From Chloromonas sp. AAM2 (taxonomy: Eukaryota; Chlorophyta; Chlorophyceae; Chlamydomonadales; Chlamydomonadaceae), in NCBI GenBank assembly GCA_004335635.1, contig QAXH01002070.1, forward strand, positions 1-37,554: a stretch of DNA of 37,554 nucleotides, written 5' to 3'. The first letter of the stretch is position 1, and each line of letters opens with the position of its first letter. The position numbers were made by a program, and so were the translations under genes. Below are positions 20,001-29,200 of this stretch, one piece after another. The notes under the pieces are model-generated. The model had not been told where the DNA came from, searched no databases, and saw only the letters and a list, made by a program, of their open reading frames with translations.

Positions 20001-20457
20001 GAAATGGGGGTTGATGCCAGGCACTGGAAACTGCAATACAGGTGGTACCAGACAATCGGATTGAGAGTGCTGTCAATAGTCAGGCAAATTCAGGCATGGG
20101 CTGTGCACTTGGACTGTCAGCCTTCGTGCGCAGCAGGCTGGTAGTGTGCTGCTGCAGCAGGGAAGGTATGCCTCTAATCATATTATGCTGGTAGACACAA
20201 CATTGATAGACACAACAGTGGAGTGTTACATGTCTCACCATGGCAAAACCACCATGCATGATGAACACCAGTGCGCCGCACAGGACAAGCCAGCCCATGT
20301 CAGTGCCTGTTTGCAAGCTGATGACACCACCGCCTCCAACTGGGTCATCGGCGTTACCAATGATGGCAAAGGTGGCACACAGCGCAGTGACTTGGTCAGT
20401 GGTCAGGCCGGTGGCTTCGAGCGCCACCTTCATGTCATCGGTACATTCAAACGACAT
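17064..20457 (-). CDS. AMT1: AMT1-type ammonium transporter
   Basis: A plasma-membrane trimeric channel-like protein that takes up ammonium. Exons: 20457-20239, 19961-19752, 19531-19447, 19157-18981, 18720-18559, 18375-18239, 18037-17921, 17606-17064; 549 aa, stop TGA. About eleven membrane segments are expected. Recognisable blocks: [39 protein letters not shown] (outer Phe gate region); [10 protein letters not shown] (ammonium-site Trp); the AMT signature [16 protein letters not shown] with D226 and twin-His H234; [14 protein letters not shown]; and [14 protein letters not shown] with the second twin-His H393. The cytosolic tail has the allosteric segment [12 protein letters not shown], where Ser479 replaces the Thr phosphorylated in Arabidopsis AMT1;1 (T460). 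A Pro/Lys-rich end follows. TM2 reads [13 protein letters not shown], where plant AMT1 proteins usually have MQ-GFAM. The start is the first ATG, followed by a short extracellular region. Confidence 0.95.
17685..17814. repeat. 13-bp minisatellite, ten units
   Basis: Exactly ten 13-bp units, 130 bp, without indels. Eight are GCAYGGATCAGCT and two are GCATGTTTCAGTT. They lie in the intron between AMT exons 7 and 8. Confidence 0.95.
19189..19245 (-). mobile_element. CAA-tailed SINE-like repeat, reverse copy
   Basis: On the minus strand: CCGCTGAGCGGTCCTCTCCG, then GACTGAAGGCCGTGTAAAGA and a (CAA)n tail ending about 30 bp before AMT exon 4. It lies in AMT intron 3, sense orientation. Confidence 0.65.
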
Positions 20458-21921
20458 CTTGAACCGTCTTCTGAAGAGCCTGCAATCAGTGCACCATGCA
20501 GCAAAAAGTTGTCAGGTGCATGCACAGTGAGTGGGTGTGACGCCGAGGCGGCAAAAAGCGCTTGTCAGCCATGCAACACAAATTCGGCATGCAACAAAAA
20601 GGCAATTGGATGAACGCAACAGGTCTGCGAGCATTTCCACCGCTGCCAGGTAAGATTTGACCGGGCGAAGAAGTGTGCCGCCAGAAGTTTGACCGATCCG
20701 CTCAAAGCTTTCATTCACACCAAAAATAGTCGCCATTTCCTTCCGCGATCTACTGCTGCAAATGCAAGCACCGCGTAGTGGTGCGGGATTCTGGCCAGCA
20801 TGCGCAAGAACCACGATGGCCGGAACTGTGCGTCCTACTGTGTGAAGCAAACGCTGGAGCGGCGAAGCCAAGCGTTGATGGCCGAGTGTGCGGAGTACAC
20901 GGCGACGTTCGTATTTCGCTCTTGGCCAAGCCATAAATTTCGTGCCATCTCAGCTAGCAGTCCCATTGGTATAACGAGAAGTCGCTCGCATCAAAGGCGT
21001 ACGTTGTATGCCTATCATCTGTTCATGGCCTTTACTCTCCTCCGGCCGCGTGCAAGTGATTCACTTACTAATTGCACGAGAAACCTAGCGCGGTCATTCT
21101 CACCTTGTGCCTTGTGCTCTTCCGCCTGCCTATCGGCCGTCCAGAATGGAGATGCGCTTGGTGCGCTATGCAGTTTGACGACTAGCATATCAAAAGTCGG
21201 CTGCGTGGTGTGTCCACTAGTGATCACGTGCAGCCTAGGGTGGGGATGCATGAAATGTGAAAACTGCAACAAACGTGACAACACACAGATAGCAATCCTT
21301 GCCGTGCGCCGCAAGTGCATCCGAGTGTGTCGAGGCTCGCGAGCCTCCCACGTAAACTTTTCAAACTTTTGTCTCAGGGAGCCGGGATCGCGCGATGGCC
21401 ATCGTTTGGGGTGCTCTCGCCAGCCTGTTGTCTTACAGGTCGCGCTGCACGAGCTGTGAAGCGATGACACAATTCAGAGCGGCTGGCACAGTTCAGCCAT
21501 AACTGAACGAAGCGTCACATGCACCCTACAAGGTTTCTAGTATACTCAGTGGATGAATGGCCTTGGAATGGACTTGCGAACTGCACGAACCACAATTCAA
21601 ATTCTTCTTGACACTGATTTGCACAGTCGATCATCTCTTACTACTGTGCGTCAGTGCTTACAGACTCTGATAGAAATCCCATGTGCTGAATGCTGGCTGC
21701 GTCACGCGTGTCTGCGGACGGAAAAGCTAAGAATGAAAGCACTGCAGCATTGCTCGGCACACAAATGGTGAGAAAGGGGTGCTGCCAAAGGGACCTTCTG
21801 GGGGGACCAGGGGCCACGAGATCGTTGGTTTCGTTGTCCTTGTGTGCTCCGTCCTTTTTTCCCTCTTCGCTTTTTCTGAATAGCCGATCTAGGAGGCAAC
21901 AGAGAATACTCATTATGGGGG

Positions 21922-22060
21922 AAAAAGAAGTTCGCCAGTTCTGGATCTCTGGTAATCTCCCACCACTCTCAGTGCCACTAAGTGACTGAGTCACTGTCCC
22001 AGTATTGGCAGTCAACCACCTCAGCCAGAATTGCCCCAGAACTGGCAAACATCTTTTTTT
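21922..22060. mobile_element. MITE-like inverted pair of GCCAGTTCTGG module
   Basis: The left arm GAAAAAGAAGTTCGCCAGTT and the right arm, on the minus strand AGATGTTTGCCAGTTCTGG preceded by a T-run on the plus strand, face each other across about 139 bp. No target-site duplication could be settled by eye. Confidence 0.5.
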
Positions 22061-22884
22061 AGGCTGCTCGGGTAAGAAAGGAAGACACAACTTGGCAACT
22101 CGCATGTGCAGTGACAGCTGTAATAGGAACGCCTGAATATTCGAAAATAATACGCAAACTAACAAGTATTCGTTTCACTGTATTTCTGGTTGATTTTAGT
22201 TTCCAGTAGTTCTGTGATCCAGCCCATCAGCAAACCATGGTGCCAAGCTCTGTGTTGGCATCACCACAACAATGGCTGCGCTCGTTCCTACAGCCTAGAT
22301 AAGCCAAATGTGCCGCAAAGCACAAACGACATTCCCCAACCGCAAATGGTTTCAGAGCTGCCAGCTATCCTGCGCTCTTTGCACCAACGGCAATGCGTAC
22401 TGACAAGTTTGCTGCACCTGACCGGGTGCGTGGGTGTATGCATGAACACGTTGTTCTGTCATGTCAGCCAGCCAGCAGTCACCTGTGCGGTCTACCAGCA
22501 TTTCTGCACTTCCCTTGATAGGTGACGACGACAAACCGGCTGATGGTGCAAGGTGTTCCAGGGCATGCCGAGATCCGTGCCTGTTTTTTCCTGTTTCAGT
22601 TAGAAGGCTTCAGTTCTTGCTGTCTCGGCAGGAAAGTCCCTGCCTAGGCTCTGATTTATCTGCCCATCTGCCCAAAACGTTGCAAGTCCCTACTGAACCG
22701 TGCAAAAGTTGGAGGAGCCCGTGCTATGTCCGTGGCAGAAGAAGGCGACAAATGATGGCCAATGCAGAGTGACATGCTGACATGCATGAGCCTGGGCACG
22801 GACCTGTGGCGGCATGCATTGTTGCCGATCTGCTGCATGGGCCTGTCAGTGAATGATACATGCGTGGACCAGTCACCGCATCCA

Positions 22885-22947
22885 CAGCCCCCGCTGAGCA
22901 GTCCTCCCCGGACTGAAGGCCATGTAAACAACATTAACAACAACAGC
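22885..22947 (+). mobile_element. CAA-tailed SINE-like repeat, copy 3
   Basis: CCCCGCTGAGCAGTCCTCCC, then CGGACTGAAGGCCATGTAAA and CAACATTAACAACAACAG. It is nearly identical to the core of the copy at 612-719 (one substitution over about 45 bp before the tail). Confidence 0.7.
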
Positions 22948-24080
22948 CCATGAGTGAATGCAGTGGTACATCTGCATTGCCTATGAGCTTGACAGCCAGC
23001 GCCAAAAGCTTGACCAACTTGTTGAATGTCCAAAGAACCAATCAGGGCTCATGGAATGTTCAAAGAACAACCAGGGCTCGACAAACGAATTGCAAAACCC
23101 TTCAGCTTGCTTGTATCAAAAGGTCTTCATGCTCTGTTCTTGGATCGGATACCTATCATGGTACCTATCATACCTACCATGGTACCTATAGCTGACATTG
23201 CGACGCCCACTACATGTTTGCAATTCGTTTCCTATGCTCGAAAAGAAAGACAGAGAGACAAAGAGACAGCAAGTCTGACAGGCCACGCCTTATTAATTTT
23301 GTCGTACAGCAAAACTGGGCCCTTCATGGCACCTGCGATTACTATATGGTACTGCATGTGCAAAACATGTGCACAATCGCTCTTGCCATGAGAGGTGTGG
23401 CCAGGCATTGCACCAGTCTGGCTGAGCGATCACTTGCTGGTCTGACCTCACACATAGCCTTTGTTCTGCAATCCCTGCCCGTGGAACGTCAAACCTACCA
23501 GTAGGTATCCCAGGAGTCGCACGACATGTGCCTTGCCGGTGATGTCCATGCTTGATCTGCTCAGGCATTGCTTGCCCACGGCTATGAGAATGATAACACC
23601 AGTCCAAGACAAACCATCCACGTCAGCTCTTACAATGATGATGGAAATCTTCTTACGTGCTCATGCAGATTGAATGCAAGTGTGGAGAAACGATGCTTGC
23701 TGAATTTGAAAGGTGCTGATGTGTCGGGTGGGTCGTGCAGGATGCAGAGCATTTGATCACAGTTGATGTGCATGCATGTATCTGAATCCGCGTCCTGGCA
23801 TGCCAGCCATTTGTATTCCCACCAGGCCTTTCCTTTGCCCTGCACATCCCCAGAATCGACTTGCATGCACACCCCCTGAATCAATCTGCATGAGGTACAA
23901 GCACGATGCGGAAGTGCATAATAGCAGATAAGACAGCTATGCTGAGAGATGGACATTCTCTGCGTTACAACGTGCGCCCGTTTTCTGCATCGCCCAGCCC
24001 GAACAGGCAGTGCTGCCACCTTGTTTACTGAACAGTGTACTTACGTGTTGAAATCCATCGTCGAGCTTCAAGAGTCCACA

Positions 24081-24571
24081 ATGAGCTGGCAAGAGTATGT
24101 CGACAACAATCTGATGTGCGTGGTGGACTCGGAAGGTAACACGCTGAAGTCAGCTGCGCTGGTTGGCTTGGAGAACAGTGTATGGGCCAAGAGCCCTGAA
24201 TTCCCTGACATGACCGTGGAAGAGGTGAGGCAGCTGCCTGGCATCTGTTGCACGCATGAAACAGGGCTTCGCTGCTTTACAGATCAGTCTATATATCTTC
24301 TTCCAACATGCAGATGGAGGTGGTCAAGAGCTACCTTGCACAACCATCATCGAACAAGGGCTCCTTCACCATCGGCGGTGTCAAGTTTATGTCATTGGGC
24401 AGCGATGATCCAGAAACCAAGTTGAGAGGCAAGTGCGCAGGCGGAGGCTGCGCGATCAGCAAAACTGGCAAGACCTTGGTGGTTGGGATCTGGGCTGAGC
24501 CAGTGGTGGCTTCAGCGTGCAACAAGATCGTGGAGACTCTTGCCGAGTATCTGATCAGCGTTGAGTATTAA
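24081..24571 (+). CDS. PRF: Profilin
   Basis: Profilin binds actin monomers, poly-proline ligands and phosphoinositides, and feeds actin to formins. Exons: 24081-24224 and 24314-24571; 133 aa, stop TAA, matching the usual 125-135 aa. The N-terminus MSWQEYVDNNLM carries the conserved Trp3 of the poly-proline site. Other family blocks are NSVWAKSPEFPDM, SFTIGGVKFMSLGSD, KTLVVGIWAEPVVASACNKI (actin-facing strand) and the C-terminal helix VETLAEYLISVEY, which with the N-terminal helix completes the poly-proline groove. The single intron is phase 0, before MEVVKSYL. A TGTAA at 24911-24915, 340 bp past the stop, is the nearest candidate poly(A) signal seen, which would mean a long 3' UTR. Confidence 0.96.
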
Positions 24572-24965
24572 TAGCTCCAGTAGCGCTTCGGATGCAAAGC
24601 CAGGCGGGGACAGCGCGTTGTGCAGGATGGGCCATGGGTGAAGTTACTTGGTCACATTTGCAATGGAACAACTAGTTATTTAGGTAGAAAAGACTCAATG
24701 GGCGGCCAGGCTAAGGCACTGGCCTATGCGCCAACACCTGACGATTTTCATTTTCAGTGGTTGCATGTATGCAACTTGCCTTGACGTTATGGCTAGCCTC
24801 CACGCTATCTGATGCTTTCTGGCAACAATTTACTACTAGTTTGGTGGCCATAACTATTATCTTAGTGGAATTACCTTGATGTGAGTGAGACGGGTTAAAT
24901 GTTTTTGCCATGTAAAGTAAAGCTTGCAACGCTGCGAAGGGATTGATTGTAGCCGTGCACACAGG

Positions 24966-25020
24966 GAAAAGAAGAGGTGGCCAGTTCTGGGACAACTCTG
25001 GCGTGTGATGCTGAGGTGGT
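24966..25020 (+). mobile_element. GCCAGTTCTGGGAC repeat, copy 3
   Basis: GAAAAGAAGAGGTGGCCAGT, then TCTGGGACAACTCTGGCGTG and GCTGAGGTGGT. It extends the similarity with the reverse arm at 22010-22060 beyond the core to about 50 bp. Confidence 0.6.
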
Positions 25021-25124
25021 GTATGGTCACCTTTCCAGTGCAATCATGGCCGTCGCATCCCAGGTTCAAGAATTGGAAACAGGCTGTGGGACGTCTCCGG
25101 GTTGTGTGTGACTCCCAGTTGAGT

Positions 25125-25148
25125 ATTGCCTCACTTATGGGTCATCAA
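25125..25148 (+). repeat. Dispersed repeat shared with 13919-13942
   Basis: ATTGCCTCACTTATGGGTCA plus TCAA is identical at both places. Looser similarity continues for about 25 bp (CAGC.NGCCCTAMCC.AACC). The element's borders are unknown. Confidence 0.6.
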
Positions 25149-26186
25149 GCTTCAGCATGCCCTACCCAAACCTTGTCCAATCTGGCCTGTCAACGAGATT
25201 AAAGGCCCCTTTCTGCTGTGCTGCCCAGTCTCCAGCCGCGACGCGAACGCACACTTCTCCAGGGCCCTGTATGGTTCAAACCACTGCTTGGATCAGTATC
25301 AGCACCAGCCAGATTTCGGAACGCTGAATTACACAAAGATTGTTGTCCACCTAGAGAGGTACTGTGTTCAATGAACGTGCCGTGAGGTTCAGGGGGTACC
25401 ACGGATAGCAGGCCTCTCTAGGGATCGGAGGATACCAGCAAACCGTTGTCTTGCCTCGGAGCTTCAACCAAATGATGAGACCAATCTTACTTGAATGAAG
25501 TCCCCGTACTCAGCATACCGGCAGCTGCTCTGCAAGGGCGCCGGCTCACTGGCCTGGCTGGGACGTTTAATGTGGCTTCACGTTTGTTTCTGCATCTCGT
25601 ATACTGCTCTAATGGCCTCATTGCCATGGCCCTCATGGATCCCTCTACACATGCTTATGTTTGCACGGCTATGATGGCTCGCTGTGTATGCTTGGACTGG
25701 TTCCACGTATTTCACTAGACGTCTCCCCTTTCTGTTCTTGCCATACTCAGGGCAGGTTAGGGTAGTATCATCCTTGCTCGCACATGGCTTGCTAGGAGTC
25801 GCAACTTGTGCATGTGGACCCATTCAATGTAATCTCTATATCTCCCAAAGGACACGGGGTCAGGTTTAAAGCAGGTGCAAAAGGGTTGCTGTCGACAACA
25901 ACAATACCCTGAGGCGCTTGCATCTCCAGTCTCAGAGAGGCAGTGGTAGGCGCATCACCATTAACAAACCAAACAATGGAGCCCTAAGGCCAGCACATCC
26001 ACATTTCCTCAAAGCATCTACATCTGCACCATCCCAGCATCAGAACAACGACGTCCAACCCCCGGACACAATGACCTGGTTGGCCATGTGCAACGCTCCA
26101 GTTGTACATCCTTGGGGAGACCACCAGGGGGGGGGGCCGAGCAACCTCTAATGGTAGCTCTACTGCCAACAAACCCACCAGTTTTG

Positions 26187-26191
26187 TTACA
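26187..26191 (-). terminator. TGTAA poly(A) signal for MSH2
   Basis: TTACA on the plus strand (TGTAA on the minus strand), 108 bp after the MSH2 stop codon. Confidence 0.45.
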
Positions 26192-26298
26192 AAAGGACCC
26201 AAAGGTCAAATGGGTTCCAACCCATCCAGTACACATCAACGAAATCTCGACCCAACGAGTTCCAATCCAATGCATTCTCTCTATCAATGCGTGCATCC

Positions 26299-29200
26299 TC
26301 ACGTGGACAGCAAAGCTGCAAGCTCTGGCTGGGTGGCAGCATCTGCTTCCAGCCCGCACAACAGACTGTCAGCACGCTGCGTTGCTGCCTGCCACTCGGC
26401 CTCCCCAGCTGCTTCAGAGGGCACTGCCAAGCTGGCAAGGTCTGACAAGAACTGGCGCGCACGTTTTGCCACCTTGTCCGCTTCGCCCTGCCCTGCTAGC
26501 TTGTGCTTGTTACCGGCACTCACAGCCTGTGTGCACACCAGACAAAGCACAGGGCTCAGCAGACAACAGCACCTGGTAGCACCACGTACAGAGCTGAACG
26601 ACGACCTAACCCACTAGCCATCAGGACATGGCAGTGCCACCTACGGGGCTACGGAGCTAAACTACCAGCACTTGAAGCTTGTGAACGGCCCAGCCTACGC
26701 ACCTCTGCATTGTGAAGGACTCTCTGACTGCTGCCGTGCTCGTTGCTACCCATCGCCGCACTACTTGTGCAGGCCTACAGCTGCCTGACCCTAGTTCGTG
26801 CGCTTGACCATAACCCTGTCTCATCCCAGCTTGTGCCCACCTCATGCAGACCTGTCTATTGCTTAAGGGGTTGAATCCTGCTCAGCGCCTGCAGTAGTCT
26901 GCAGTACTGTGGGTTCCTTCAATACTGCCGGTGGTGGTGATGATGATGATTAAGACCCACTGTGCTCGTGGCATCTGCTCAACCTGTGGCGGGCTGTTCG
27001 CATTGTGACCAGTCCTGTCTCGTGTTGGTTCATTTAGCAAGGATAGCACAGCGCTCTTTCCCGCGACTGAAGACCAGGTAACAACATCATTCAGCAGACC
27101 GACACACACAGCTGACCGACACACCTACAGCTGACCGACCCCAGCTCCTGCCCACCTTGAGCCCAGCAGCCTCTGTGCCCTCTAGTTGTGCCAGTTTTTC
27201 CTTGGCCAAGGCAACCACCTCAGGCGGAAAGTTGGCTGACTCAGCAACCTGAATGCCAAACGACTGGTCACATGCGCCAGGCAGGATCTGGTACAGCATG
27301 GTCAGGCGGCCACTGGCCGGGTCCACAGCCGTGGAGACATGCAGGTTGCTCACGCCTGCGCAAGGCAGAGGCAGCATGCAAACACACAAACATGGGTGAA
27401 CAAGGCAAGGTCGCACCCAACTTCTGGTGCACCCATTGCACCGTTAATGTTTGAGGCCAGGCATACAGCCTCTTGCATGTGCAAGGAAAGGGTGGCATGC
27501 AAAGATGTTTGAAAACTGACATGCGGCCAAGGTAAAAGCGAAACTCGCACTGCGAACAAGGTATTCGCAGGCAACCAATCATTGTTGCGCAGTCAAACGT
27601 TCGAGACCAGGCAAACAGTTCACACATTTGGATTGCACCAGGGAAGCCAAAGCAGTGGAAAATGAAGTGGAAATGACAGCTCCTCCATGGCCCATCCTTG
27701 CTTGTGCTGCATGCAAGACGTCTGAAGGCAGGGTTGACCCTGCGTCAAAGCAAACACAAGCCGCATAGCCTGGCCGCCTGCCTGCATGACAGATGCTGCA
27801 TGTGCACCTACAATCGTCTCTCTTTATCCCAGCCAGCTTCTCCTCACTCAAGTGTCCCTCACTCAATGCTCCAGAACGTATATAATTGTACTGCGGTTGT
27901 GTTGCGCTCCTGAATGCTCTACCACCCCCTCTGCAATGAGGACCTAGCAAGTGCCATCTACAGTGCAATTAAAAACTCGTAGACGAAGCTCAAGGGCAAG
28001 CCACCTGACCCAAGCAAGGAGTACTGGTATACGGAAGGGCAGCCAACGCAGAGGGAAATGGCAGCTGCACAGTGGCGTAAGCAGGGCCCTTGCTTCTTCT
28101 TATGCTAGACTTCCAACTTTGTTGACTGTGTGTTTCTTACAAACCACATAGCCAAACTCTGCTACAAGCGCACCTGGTTCTGTGTTTGACAGCTCGGTGA
28201 GTTCGTGGAAGTGTGTAGCGAAGAGTGTGGGCGCTTTGACCTCCCTCAGCAGGTGCTCGCTGACGGCCCAGGCCAGCCCAAACCCGTCGTAGGTGCTCGT
28301 GCCGCGGCCCAACTCGTCTATAATCACCAGGCTGCTGCTCGTGGCGCCCTGTGTGTGCATGCGTGCGTGCGTGCATGCGTTTGTGTGTGTGTGTGTGTGT
28401 GTGCGTGTGCATGTGTGCGTGCATGCGTTTGTGTGTGTGTGTTTAATAGCACACGCAAGTCCGCTAGTTCAAAGTTCATAAACCAGTACAACCCCACGTG
28501 CAAGAGGCACCCCTTCACCTTTGCCATTTCTGCGGCTCAGTTGCCGTACTTGTTTGGTCTTAAGCTCTCACAAGCTGGACAAGCGCGATAATGATGAATG
28601 GCTTCCCAGCTGTCACATTCCAACCATCCCAAGGCTCAACTCCCATCTCTCACTCCCAATGGTTATCCCAGCAGTGCTTTGTGTCTTGACAAGTGCTTCC
28701 TACCTTGAGAATTGCTGCTGTTTCCAGCATTTCCGCCATGAATGTGGACACGCCCCTCTGCTGGCAGTCGCCCGCACCCACGCGCGCAAAGATGGCGTCG
28801 CGTGTGGCGATGACGGCTTCGTCAGCGGGCACAAAGCAGCCCACCTGGGCCATCAACACAGCAACTCCAACCTGCGAACAGGTGGAGTCAGCCAGGTCAG
28901 TGAGTGAGAGTGTGTCTTATAACACTCATATCATCCGACAAGTCGGACAGAAGCTGGCTCAAGCTCCATATCCTACATCATCACTCGCATTGCAATGGAC
29001 TGCTGGTACTGTGTGTGAGTGAGTGAGTGTGTCAGTGTGTGTGAATAGCGGGATACGGGTAGCTTGGGCACTGGAGGTATGAGGCTGGGATAGCTGTTGA
29101 AGCAATGCCTCCAACAGCCAGAATTAGCGTATAGCCCATTATCCGGCAAGTTGTCATGCCAAACGTTCTGGAAGGTTCTGAACGCCATGGACAGCTGGAA

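Larger units (their letters stand above)
20458..24080. other. Spacer between divergent AMT and profilin genes
   Basis: 3.6 kb containing both promoters and 5' UTRs. An open frame at 20800-21459 (+) has Ser/Arg/Cys-rich composition and no recognisable domain, so it is not called. Repeats seen: an inverted pair at 21922-22060, a CAA-tailed element at 22885-22947, a short duplication near 23025-23080 (CAAAGAAC...CAGGGCTC twice) and palindromic TACCTATCATGGTACCTATC near 23150-23190. Confidence 0.5.
24572..26298. other. Spacer between convergent profilin and MSH2 genes
   Basis: 1.7 kb holding the 3' UTRs of both genes. Repeats: GCCAGTTCTGGGAC module at 24966-25020 and a 24-bp identity at 25125-25148 with 13919-13942. 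No further coding signal was found. Confidence 0.5.

Noticed and set aside
20800..21459. Single-exon open frame of 219 codons on the plus strand
   Set aside because: Rich in Ser, Arg and Cys with no domain or motif, and the opposite strand is equally open; most likely a GC-balanced chance frame in the AMT/profilin spacer.
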